Origin: Ferrovibrio sp.
GTDB lineage: Bacteria > Pseudomonadota > Alphaproteobacteria > Ferrovibrionales > Ferrovibrionaceae
DNA length: 64,000 nt
Direction of reading: 5' to 3'
Assembly (NCBI RefSeq): GCF_019636075.1
Contig: NZ_JAHBYG010000011.1
Location: 27,293 to 91,292 of the forward strand
Shown in pieces: positions 43,616 to 51,560 of this stretch (position 1 is the first letter of the stretch; every line of letters begins with the position of its first letter). Made by a program: the position numbers and the translations under genes. The notes below the pieces were generated by a model. That model did no database searches, was not told the origin of the DNA, and saw only the letters and a list, made by a program, of their open reading frames with translations.

Positions 43616-45070
43616 TAAAACTGGCCGCAAGGCCTCGGGCAGATCGTCGGCGATCAGGCCGGGCCCAACCTCCTGCCCTGCCGCGCCATGCATCCACACC
43701 GCCGCACAGGCCGCATCGAAAGCCGGCATACCCTGAGCCAGCAAACCAGCGCAGATACCAGCCAACACATCGCCAGACCCGGCCGTGGCCAGATCGGGCG
43801 GGGCGTTATCGTTGATCGCGGCACGCCCCGCCATGCCATTTTCCGGCGGCGCGGCGATAACCGTATCCGGGCCTTTCAGCACGATCACGGCATTGGAACG
43901 TTCGGCCGCGGCCCGACAACGCGCCAGTTTGTCGGGCAGCCTGCCGAGATCAGGAAACAATCGGGCGAATTCGCCGTCATGGGGCGTGAGCACGCAAGGA
44001 CTGCGGATTTCGGCAAACAGCGCCGGGCCCATCCCCTCGAAAGCACTCAGCGCATCGGCATCCAACACCACGGCGCGGCGTTGGCGCAGGGCGGCCAGCA
44101 CACATTGCCGGGTAAGCTCGCTCACCCCACTGCCGGGGCCAAGCAAAAACACGTTGCGGCGCGCATCGCGCATCGCCGCCACCCAGCCGCTCAGGCCCTC
44201 AGCCTCCGTACGCATCAGCGCATCGGGCGTGATGGCTTGCGACAAGGCTGCATGCGGCACGGCCAGTGTGCAAAGCCCGGCACCGATCCGCAGCGCCGCG
44301 CGGCCGGCCAGCCTGGCTGCACCCAATTGCGCACCAGCCCGCACCAACACATGGCCCCGGGCATATTTATGGCCATCCAGCTTGGGCCGAGGAAGCAGAC
44401 CCTGCCAGTTTTCAGGATCGTTGCGCCATTGCCGGGGCGCAACATCGCCCAGCACGGCGGGTGGAATGCCAATATCCGCCAAAGCCACGGGGCCGCAGAG
44501 CAGCCTGCCAGGCAGCAACAGATGGCCAGGCTTCAAGCGAAAGAACGTGACGCTACGGTCGGCCCTGATCGCCACGCCGCGCGGCAAACCATCATCGCCG
44601 CCTACGCCGCTGGGCAAATCTACCGCCACGATAGGCTTGCCGCTGGTATTGGCGGCCTGCACCAGGTCTGCCGCCTTGCCTTCGATGGGTTTGCTTAAGC
44701 CCGCGCCGAACAGGGCATCCACGATCACATCGGCGGCGGAAAAATCCGCCTCTCCAGGCAGCAGCACCGGGCCATCCCAGCGCGATGCCATCAATGCCGC
44801 ATCGCCTTTCAGTGCTGAACGTTCGCCCAGCAGCACCAGGCGCACCGGCCAGCCGGCGGCTTTCAGGATCCGTGCCGCCACAAAGCCATCGCCGCCATTG
44901 TTGCCCGGGCCGCACAGCACCAGCACCCTGCCATGGGGATAATTAAGCCGCACGGCATCGGCCACGGCTGCGCCGGCATGCTCCATCAATATTTCGCCGG
45001 CAATACCGGAGGCGATGGCGGCCCGGTCAGCCGCCGCCATTTCGGCAACACTCAGCAATTCGCTGCTCAT
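43598..45070 (-). CDS. nnr: Bifunctional NAD(P)HX epimerase / ADP-dependent NAD(P)HX dehydratase
   Basis: 490 residues. The N-terminal YjeF-type epimerase domain has LMEHAGAAVADAV, CGPGNNGGDGFVAARIL and a DALFGAGLSKPI segment. The C-terminal ribokinase-like dehydratase domain has LGPGSGVSE, VLTPHDGEFARLF, VLKGPDTVIA and AGSGDVLAGICAGLLAQG. The pair repairs hydrated, inactive NADH and NADPH. ATG 45070 overlaps the amidase stop (ATGA). The longer in-frame start at 45100 lies inside the amidase gene. It is last in a four-gene operon with SDR, P450 and amidase, an unusual companion set for a housekeeping repair enzyme. Confidence 0.95.
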   Translation of the reverse strand: MSSELLSVAEMAAADRAAIASGIAGEILMEHAGAAVADAVRLNYPHGRVLVLCGPGNNGGDGFVAARILKAAGWPVRLVLLGERSALKGDAALMASRWDGPVLLPGEADFSAADVIVDALFGAGLSKPIEGKAADLVQAANTSGKPIVAVDLPSGVGGDDGLPRGVAIRADRSVTFFRLKPGHLLLPGRLLCGPVALADIGIPPAVLGDVAPRQWRNDPENWQGLLPRPKLDGHKYARGHVLVRAGAQLGAARLAGRAALRIGAGLCTLAVPHAALSQAITPDALMRTEAEGLSGWVAAMRDARRNVFLLGPGSGVSELTRQCVLAALRQRRAVVLDADALSAFEGMGPALFAEIRSPCVLTPHDGEFARLFPDLGRLPDKLARCRAAAERSNAVIVLKGPDTVIAAPPENGMAGRAAINDNAPPDLATAGSGDVLAGICAGLLAQGMPAFDAACAAVWMHGAAGQEVGPGLIADDLPEALRPVLQRLRR

Positions 45071-46479
45071 GCCGCGATCTCCGGCCGGCGGCGATGCCAA
45101 TCGCTGGCGGATTGATAGGCCGCGCCCGCGCGCAGCACCAGATCGTCGCGATGCATCGGCCCAACGATCTGCAGGCCGATCGGCAGGCCATCGGCGGTAA
45201 AACCGCAGGGCACGGAAAGCGCAGGCTGTTGCGTGAGATTGAAGGGATAGGTGAAGGGTGTCCAGGCGGTCCAGTAGGCATCGCCCATATCCGCCGGCGC
45301 CAGACGGCCGGCCTCGAATGCCGGCACCGCCAGGCTGGGCGTGACAAGCAACGTATAGCGCTGATGGAAATCGCGCATCGCGGCACCAAGCCTGCCGCGC
45401 GCATTCGCAGCCCGCATGTAATCGGCCAGCGAAATCGCCTTGCCCATCCGGTAGGTTTTCAGCAGACCGGGATCAAGTCTGGCGAACTCCGCCTCGGGCA
45501 GATTAAGCAATGCGTTATAGGCGCCTGCAAACCAATGGGTGTGAAACATCTCGGTGCAATCGCTGTCAATCGGCGGATCCACTTCCTCCACGATGGCACC
45601 CAGATCGGCCAGCACCTGCACGGCCCTGCGCACATCGGCCGCCACTGCCGCATCCACCTTGGCAAAGCCCAGGCGCGGACTATAGGCAATGCGCCAGCCC
45701 GCAATGCCGGCCTCCAGATCGGCGGTGTAATCCACATCCTGCCAGGGCAGCCCGAACCAATCGCGCGGATCGGGCCGCGCCAGTTCGCGCAGCATCAGCG
45801 CCGCATCGCGCACATCGCGGGTCATCGGCCCGAGATGCGCCACAGTACCGAACGGACTGAGCGGATGCGCCGGCACCCGGCCGAAGCTGGGCTTCAGCCC
45901 GGTGATACCGGCAAAAGCCGCCGGGATGCGGATCGAGCCGCCGCCATCGGTGCCCACCGCCAGCGGCCCCAGACCGGCCGCCACCTGAGCCGAAGCGCCG
46001 CCCGAAGAACCGCCTGGCGTGGTGTCGGTATTCCAGGGATTGCGGGTGATGCCGGTGAGCGGGGAGTCGGTCACGCCCTTCCAGCCGAATTCCGGCGTGG
46101 TGGTCTTGCCCAGCAACACGCAACCGGCCTCGCGCAACCGCGCCACGGCCGGGGCATCTTCGTTCCAGGCTTGATCGGGATTCACGGTGAGCGAACCACG
46201 CAAGGTGGGCCAGCCCTTGGTGAGGATGATATCCTTGATTGAGGCCGGCACCCCATCCAACGGGCTGAGCGGATTGCCCGCCCGCCAGCGCGCCTCCGAG
46301 GCACGCGCCTGCTCCAGCGCCGCAGCTTCATCCACCAGATTATAGGCATTGAGGCGCGGATTGAGCCGGCCGATGCGCACCAGCAACATACGCACCACTT
46401 CCACCGGCGAAACGGCGCCGCGCCGATAGGCACCGGCCAGTTCCGCAGCGGTCATGAAACCGATATCGCTGTCACTCAT
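45067..46479 (-). CDS. Amidase (amidase-signature family)
   Basis: 470 residues with the full Ser-cisSer-Lys catalytic set. Lys82 is in ASIKDI, the cis-Ser158 is in PGGSSGGAS, and the nucleophile Ser182 is in GTDGGGSIRIPAAFAG. The C-terminal NLTQQPALSVPCGFTADGLPIGLQIVG is typical of the family. It hydrolyses an amide, or carries out transamidation as in GatA; free-standing members are usually amide hydrolases. It lies 22 bp downstream of the P450 gene and overlaps nnr. The context suggests breakdown of an amide or lactam-type compound, with the substrate unknown. Confidence 0.93.
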   Translation of the reverse strand: MSDSDIGFMTAAELAGAYRRGAVSPVEVVRMLLVRIGRLNPRLNAYNLVDEAAALEQARASEARWRAGNPLSPLDGVPASIKDIILTKGWPTLRGSLTVNPDQAWNEDAPAVARLREAGCVLLGKTTTPEFGWKGVTDSPLTGITRNPWNTDTTPGGSSGGASAQVAAGLGPLAVGTDGGGSIRIPAAFAGITGLKPSFGRVPAHPLSPFGTVAHLGPMTRDVRDAALMLRELARPDPRDWFGLPWQDVDYTADLEAGIAGWRIAYSPRLGFAKVDAAVAADVRRAVQVLADLGAIVEEVDPPIDSDCTEMFHTHWFAGAYNALLNLPEAEFARLDPGLLKTYRMGKAISLADYMRAANARGRLGAAMRDFHQRYTLLVTPSLAVPAFEAGRLAPADMGDAYWTAWTPFTYPFNLTQQPALSVPCGFTADGLPIGLQIVGPMHRDDLVLRAGAAYQSASDWHRRRPEIAA

Positions 46480-46501
46480 GCTCTTGCCTCCTGAGACGAG
46501 G

Positions 46502-47872
46502 CTAACGGCTTTGCGCCACCATCGGCAAGCCCGGCTGCGGACGTAAAGTGATCTTCGCTATCGGCGTTACCACCGCACCTTGCGCCATGCGGAAGCGGAA
46601 ACGCCTGGCAAGCGTGGCCAGGATCAGCACCGCTTCCGCCATGGCAAAACCCATGCCGATACAGATGCGCGGCCCGGCGCCAAACGGCAGATAGACAAAA
46701 CGCGGCCGTGCGGCACTGGCCGTAGGCGAAAAATTCTCCGGGTCGAAACGCTCCGGGTTTTTCCAATAGAGTTTGTGGCGATGCATCAGCCAGGGTGAAA
46801 TGATCACCGCCGTACCTGCCTTGATGGTCAGATCGCCGATACGATCATCGGCCAACGCCACGCGCGAGGTGCTGTGGGCCGGCGGATAGAGCCGCATCGC
46901 CTCCTCGATCACCATGCGCGTGTAGGGCAGTTTTTCCATATCGCCCCAAACCGGGTCTCGCCCTGGCAATACGGCATCGATCTCGGCGTGCAAACGGCTT
47001 TCCACCGCCGTGTCATGCGCCAGCAGGTACCAGCACCAGGCCAGCGCCGTGGCCGTGGTTTCATGCCCGGCGAGGAAGAACGTGGCCATCTGGTCGCGGA
47101 TTTCGGCATCGTTCAGGCCTTTGCCATCGCCCTCCTCGTCGCGCGCCGCCAGCAACAGGCCCAGCATGTCGTCGCCGGCCGGCCGGCCATTCGCGATAGC
47201 CTTGCGGCGGCGGCCGATCAAATCGTTGATAATGGCATCCATGGCCGCCAGCGCGGCACGGCCCTTGGCGGCGCCGGGACGCGGAAACCATTCCGGCAGG
47301 CCGATCAAATCGGCCACACCGGGGCGCACGGTCACCTGATAGGCATCCATCGCCGCCCCAACCGCCGAGACATCGGTATCGGCATCGGCGCCGAACATGC
47401 TGCGGGCGATGATATCCAAAGTGGCATGCATCATGGCATCGGCCATATCCACCGGCGCACCATTATGCAGGCGATTGCCCAGGGCTGCGGCGCATTCCAC
47501 CATCAGCGGGCCGAAAGCCTGCACCCGACGTGGGGAAAAGATCGGCGCCAGCATGCGGCGCTGGCGTTTCCAATCGGCGCCTGAGCTGGTGAGCAGGCCA
47601 TTGCCCAGGCCCGGCTCCAGAATCCGCTGACCCAACGGATCGCGTGGATAATTGCCCCAGTTATCCAGCATCACATGGCGGATGATCGCCGGGTCATTGG
47701 CCAGCAGAATGCGACGCAGCAGCATGCGGTATTGGATATGGGCGCGCTCATAGGCTTCATGCCCCCAGGCGGCGATCACATTGTCGCGCACCGTGCGGAT
47801 CACGCTGATCAGGCTGCCGCGCTTTACCGGCGGTTGCGGCCGAACGGGAATAAAGCCGGTATCCGCTGCCAT
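46502..47872 (-). CDS. Cytochrome P450
   Basis: 456 residues, soluble (no membrane anchor). Family marks in order: I-helix FFLAGHETTATAL (oxygen activation Thr), ExxR helix IEEAMRLYPPAHS, FDPENFSP before the heme loop, and the heme-binding loop FGAGPRICIGMG with Cys404 as axial ligand. It is a monooxygenase that needs ferredoxin/reductase partners, which were not seen here. It starts 6 bp after the SDR stop and 22 bp before the amidase gene, so it is probably co-transcribed with both. The substrate is unknown. Confidence 0.95.
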   Translation of the reverse strand: MAADTGFIPVRPQPPVKRGSLISVIRTVRDNVIAAWGHEAYERAHIQYRMLLRRILLANDPAIIRHVMLDNWGNYPRDPLGQRILEPGLGNGLLTSSGADWKRQRRMLAPIFSPRRVQAFGPLMVECAAALGNRLHNGAPVDMADAMMHATLDIIARSMFGADADTDVSAVGAAMDAYQVTVRPGVADLIGLPEWFPRPGAAKGRAALAAMDAIINDLIGRRRKAIANGRPAGDDMLGLLLAARDEEGDGKGLNDAEIRDQMATFFLAGHETTATALAWCWYLLAHDTAVESRLHAEIDAVLPGRDPVWGDMEKLPYTRMVIEEAMRLYPPAHSTSRVALADDRIGDLTIKAGTAVIISPWLMHRHKLYWKNPERFDPENFSPTASAARPRFVYLPFGAGPRICIGMGFAMAEAVLILATLARRFRFRMAQGAVVTPIAKITLRPQPGLPMVAQSR

Positions 47873-47878
47873 ACGTGG

Positions 47879-48649
47879 TTATCCCATCAAGGTGGTGGTC
47901 ATGCCGCCATCGACGGCCAGAAGATGGCCATTCACATAAGCACCGGCCGGCGAGGCCAGGAACAGCGCCGCACCGGCCAGCTCGGCCGGCTTGCCCCAAC
48001 GGCGCAGCGGCGTGCGGTCATTCACGAAGGCGACGAATTCCGGCTTCTTCATCAATTCGGCATTGATTTCGGTTTCGAAATAGCCGGGCGCGATAGCATT
48101 GCTGGTCACGCCATGCGGGCCCAACTCGGCGGCAAGCGCCTTGGTAAGGCCGGCAATGCCATGCTTGGCTGCCGTATAGGCCGGGATAGTCGCGCGCCCA
48201 AGGATCGAAAGCACCGAGCCGATATTGACGATACGCCCCCAGCCACGCTCGGCCATGCATAAGCCGGCGGCACGCGACAGCACGAAAGCCGATGTAAGAT
48301 TGGTATTGATCACCTGCTGCCAATCCGCCAGGGCATAATCCGCCAACGGCTTACGGATATTGATGCCGGCATTGTTGATCAGGATGTCCAGGCCGCCGAA
48401 ATCTGCTTCGATAGCAGCCACCGCATCGCCCGCCGCTTGCGCATCGGTAACATCGAAGGCCAGGATATGCACATCGCCGCCGGCCTTTTGCAAAGTTTCC
48501 GCAGCAACCTGCAGCGTATCGGCATGGCGGCCGTTCAACACAACGCGCGCGCCAGCCGCGGCAAACAGCCGCGCGATCTCAAATCCGAAGCCGCGCGAAG
48601 CACCGGTAACCAAGGCCGTACGGCCATCGAGACGAAACATTTCCAGCAT
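47879..48649 (-). CDS. SDR-family oxidoreductase (gluconate 5-dehydrogenase-like)
   Basis: 256 residues, classical short-chain dehydrogenase. It has cofactor loop TGASRGFG, NNAG motif, catalytic Ser145, Tyr158 and Lys162 (NIGSVLS, YTAAK), and a C-terminal GHLLAVDGG end. The sequence LRDGRTALVTGASRGFGFEIARLFA-type start is close to gluconate 5-dehydrogenase-like SDRs, but the substrate is uncertain. It is the first gene of the SDR - P450 - amidase - nnr operon, and its start faces the alcohol dehydrogenase gene across 97 bp, where a shared promoter region is likely. Confidence 0.9.
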   Translation of the reverse strand: MLEMFRLDGRTALVTGASRGFGFEIARLFAAAGARVVLNGRHADTLQVAAETLQKAGGDVHILAFDVTDAQAAGDAVAAIEADFGGLDILINNAGINIRKPLADYALADWQQVINTNLTSAFVLSRAAGLCMAERGWGRIVNIGSVLSILGRATIPAYTAAKHGIAGLTKALAAELGPHGVTSNAIAPGYFETEINAELMKKPEFVAFVNDRTPLRRWGKPAELAGAALFLASPAGAYVNGHLLAVDGGMTTTLMG

Positions 48650-48746
48650 GATTGACCCTCCCGTCCGACATAGTCTAGCGTCTTGCCAAGCCTATTACAG
48701 CCATCGAATGCTTGCCGTTACGATAGGCAAAATGGAGGAAATCATC

Positions 48747-49802
48747 GTGCTGCGCAGCTACCGGGTCGCCGAATTCACCAAACCCTTGGTTCTGTCTGAG
48801 GAAAGCCTGCCGCAGCCGCAGGGTGGCGAAGTGCTGCTGAAGATGGAACGCTGCGGCGTTTGCCATTCCGACCTGCATATCTGGGATGGCTATTGGGATC
48901 TGGGTGGCGGCAAGAAGATCGTTGCCGCCAATAATGGCGCCCTTTTGCCTCTGACCATGGGGCACGAAATCGTCGGCACCGTGGTGGCGGTTGGCCCCGA
49001 TGCCAGAAATGTTGCAATCGGCCAGCGGCGGCTGGTCTTCCCCTGGATCGGCTGCGGTGTCTGCCCGGTCTGCCGCGATGGTGCGGAGCATTTATGCGCC
49101 GGGAAGTCGCCTGCCATCGGTATTTTCAGCCATGGCGGCTATGCCAGTCATGTGATCGTGCCCCGCACCGATTGCCTGCTGGATTTCGGCAGCCTGTCGG
49201 CCGAACTGGCCAGCACTTATGCCTGCTCCGGCCTCACCGCCTATTCGGCGCTGAAGAAGATCGGCAAACTGCATGAGGGCCAAAGCCTGCTGATCGTGGG
49301 CGCAGGCGGCGTGGGCTTGAACGGCATCGCCATGGCCAAGGCCGTGACCGGCGCAGCCCCCATCGTAGCCGATATCGATCCGGTGAAGCGGGAAGCGGCC
49401 TTGAAGATGGGCGCCCGCGAGGCCATCGACCCACGTGCCGAAGGCGCCGGCAAGGCCTTGGTGAAAGCCACCGGCGGTGTGGCTGCAGCCGTGGATTTCG
49501 CCGGCTCGCCGCAAAGCTTTGAATTTGCCTATAACGCCCTGCGCAAAACCGGCCATCTGGTCAGCGTGGGTCTGCTGGGCGGCCAGGTGACGATCTCCCT
49601 GCCGCTGTTGGTGATGAAGGGGGTGCAGATTTCCGGCTCTTACGTGGGCAGCCTGCAGGAATTGCGGGAATTGCTTATGCTGGCCCAGGCCCAGCACCTG
49701 CCCGCCCTGCCAATCGAAATCCGCCCGCTGGATGCGGTGAATTCCGCCTTGTCAGACCTCAAAGCCGGCAAGGTGGTGGGGCGGATCGTTCTGGCCGATT
49801 AA
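48747..49802 (+). CDS. Zinc-dependent alcohol dehydrogenase (MDR family)
   Basis: 351 residues. Catalytic zinc ligands lie in CGVCHSD and GHE (near the start of TMGHEIVGTVVAVG). The structural zinc loop is CGVCPVCRDGAEHLC. The NAD(P)-binding fold has VGAGGVGLNGIAMAK, and SYVGSLQELRELL is near the end. I chose GTG 48747 because TGGAGGAAATCATC places a strong Shine-Dalgarno 8 bases upstream. An ATG at 48732 is possible, but farther upstream starts are not supported. It is divergent from the SDR-P450-amidase-nnr operon, possibly sharing regulation. Confidence 0.93.
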   Translation: MLRSYRVAEFTKPLVLSEESLPQPQGGEVLLKMERCGVCHSDLHIWDGYWDLGGGKKIVAANNGALLPLTMGHEIVGTVVAVGPDARNVAIGQRRLVFPWIGCGVCPVCRDGAEHLCAGKSPAIGIFSHGGYASHVIVPRTDCLLDFGSLSAELASTYACSGLTAYSALKKIGKLHEGQSLLIVGAGGVGLNGIAMAKAVTGAAPIVADIDPVKREAALKMGAREAIDPRAEGAGKALVKATGGVAAAVDFAGSPQSFEFAYNALRKTGHLVSVGLLGGQVTISLPLLVMKGVQISGSYVGSLQELRELLMLAQAQHLPALPIEIRPLDAVNSALSDLKAGKVVGRIVLAD

Positions 49803-49816
49803 GGCGCTCTGGCTGA

Positions 49817-50914
49817 TTACAGAAACAGCGACAACACGCCGGTATAGCCATACATGCGGGCGGCGGCGATCTCGCCACCGCAATACATGCCGATCAGCGG
49901 CAGGCCAGGGAAAGCCGCCTGGATACGATCCAGCTCGCCGGGATTCTGCACGAACTGGTCCTGGCTGCGCGCCATGCAGGAGAAATATATGCCGCCGCGC
50001 GGTGTGGCATCGCCACAACGGCGGCGCAGATCGGCCAACATGCGATCCATGTCGCGCCCCGCACTTTCGGAATCGCGCCTGCAGAAGAACAACTGATCGC
50101 CTTCTTCCATCAGCGCGCCCACGGCCAGAGCGCCAGCCTGGGGATCCACGCCCATGATATTGCGCACCAGATAATCCGGGCGGTCGGAGCCCCCCACCGG
50201 CAGCGCCACCATCATGCCGCCGCCGGCCCGGCGCAGATCGCGCAGGGTTTTCACATCGAAAGCATCCTGCAGGGCGGCATAGGCCGGCATGCCATCGAGC
50301 TCCAGCACCATGTTGTTATCGGCGGAAGTAACAGTATGCACCGGGCCGACCTGACTGCAGCCCTGGCTGAGGCCGGTCACGATCGGCTGCCCCTGGGTGA
50401 ACAGAATGCCGGAAACGCCGCCCTCCACCAGGCCGCTGGCCCATTGCGCCCGCGCCTCACGCGCCGCCACCAAACCACCCACCAGATAGGCGCCGGAAAG
50501 CTCGCCCATATCCATCAGCAATTCGTCCAGCGCCGTGACATGCGGATCGGCGTGCACGATGCCAAACCAGCCGCCGGCGGGAATCTTGTTGGGCCGGTCG
50601 AACAGCATGGCGCTATCGGCAGGCACCGCACCCACCATGCAGGCCACCGCGGGCTCGTCCACATACTCACGTGCGCCGCCGATGATGGAATGGCTGATCG
50701 CCGCCACCAGATGCGGCAAGCCAGTGGCTTCGGCCAACCGGCGCATGATGGCCGGCATGTGGCGCGACAACGCCTCTGTTACATAAACGAAGCCGACATT
50801 GGCGCCGGGTTGCAAAGGCAGCAATTGCAGCAGGCAGCCATCCACGGCAATCCGCCAATCCGGCGAAGCCGATACGCCGAGACGGAATTTCGAGCCAATG
50901 GTCTGTTCGGTCAT
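49817..50914 (-). CDS. FIST-domain protein
   Basis: 365 residues. The N-terminal half has VGFVYVTEALSRHMPAIMRRL, LVAAISHSIIGGAREYVDEPAVACMVG and GELSGAYLVGGLVA. The C-terminal half (LFFCRRDSESAGRDMDRMLADL, YFSCMARSQD, LIGMYCGGEIA) matches the FIST N and FIST C modules. FIST domains are thought to sense small ligands, perhaps amino acids. Stand-alone members have no known output. It converges on the alcohol dehydrogenase with 14 bp between stops, and is followed on the other strand by a DUF2147 gene and a histidine kinase. Confidence 0.9.
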   Translation of the reverse strand: MTEQTIGSKFRLGVSASPDWRIAVDGCLLQLLPLQPGANVGFVYVTEALSRHMPAIMRRLAEATGLPHLVAAISHSIIGGAREYVDEPAVACMVGAVPADSAMLFDRPNKIPAGGWFGIVHADPHVTALDELLMDMGELSGAYLVGGLVAAREARAQWASGLVEGGVSGILFTQGQPIVTGLSQGCSQVGPVHTVTSADNNMVLELDGMPAYAALQDAFDVKTLRDLRRAGGGMMVALPVGGSDRPDYLVRNIMGVDPQAGALAVGALMEEGDQLFFCRRDSESAGRDMDRMLADLRRRCGDATPRGGIYFSCMARSQDQFVQNPGELDRIQAAFPGLPLIGMYCGGEIAAARMYGYTGVLSLFL

Positions 50915-51072
50915 GGCTTGGGCTCCTGAGCACTGGGCTGCGGCACGAACACGGTATCGAGCCGGCAGTATATACTGGCCAGCGGCAAATCGGCAGGGAC
51001 TTGCGCGATCACATTTGCTACACTTGTACCATTCCGTTACCCGGATCCTTGAACCCGCAAGAAGGCCGCCTG

Positions 51073-51531
51073 ATGGCCCCCTGTCGCACCCTTGCCCTGC
51101 TGTTGCCGTTGCTGGCGGCCTGCCTGCCCAATGCCCTGCTGGCGCAATCTCCTATCGCCGGCAAATGGCGCACGATCGACGACGAAACCGGCGGCGAGCG
51201 CTCCATCGTGGAAATCCGCCTGGTGGATGGCGAGTTGCAGGGGCGTATCCTGCAAATATTCCTGCGTCCCGACGAGAAACCCGATCCGGTTTGCGAGGCC
51301 TGCGACGGCGAACGCAAGAATCAGCCCATCATCGGGATGACTTTCCTCTGGGGCCTGAAGCCGGACGGCAAGGATGCCTGGGCCGGCGGTTCGATTCTCG
51401 ATCCGAAGAACGGCAAGATCTATAACGCCAAGGCCAACCTAGCCGATAACGGCCAGGCCTTGCGGTTGCGCGGCTTTATCGGCACCCCATTGCTCGGCCG
51501 CACGCAGACCTGGCAACGCGAGACGCAATGA
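51073..51531 (+). CDS. DUF2147 secreted/periplasmic protein
   Basis: 152 residues. A Sec signal peptide (MAPCRTLALLLPLLAACLPN..., probably cut after LLA) precedes the compact DUF2147 domain (IAGKWRTIDDETGGERSIVEIRL, LQGRILQIF, IIGMTFLWGLKPDG, WAGGSILDPKNGKIYNAKANL, GFIGTPLLGRTQTW). Members are small beta-barrel-like periplasmic proteins of uncertain role, often near envelope or stress genes. Start ATG 51073 has a GAAGG upstream. The kinase gene starts 29 bp after its stop, so they may be co-transcribed. Confidence 0.85.
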   Translation: MAPCRTLALLLPLLAACLPNALLAQSPIAGKWRTIDDETGGERSIVEIRLVDGELQGRILQIFLRPDEKPDPVCEACDGERKNQPIIGMTFLWGLKPDGKDAWAGGSILDPKNGKIYNAKANLADNGQALRLRGFIGTPLLGRTQTWQRETQ

Positions 51532-51560
51532 CCGGCCGACACAATGACTGACGAGAAAAA

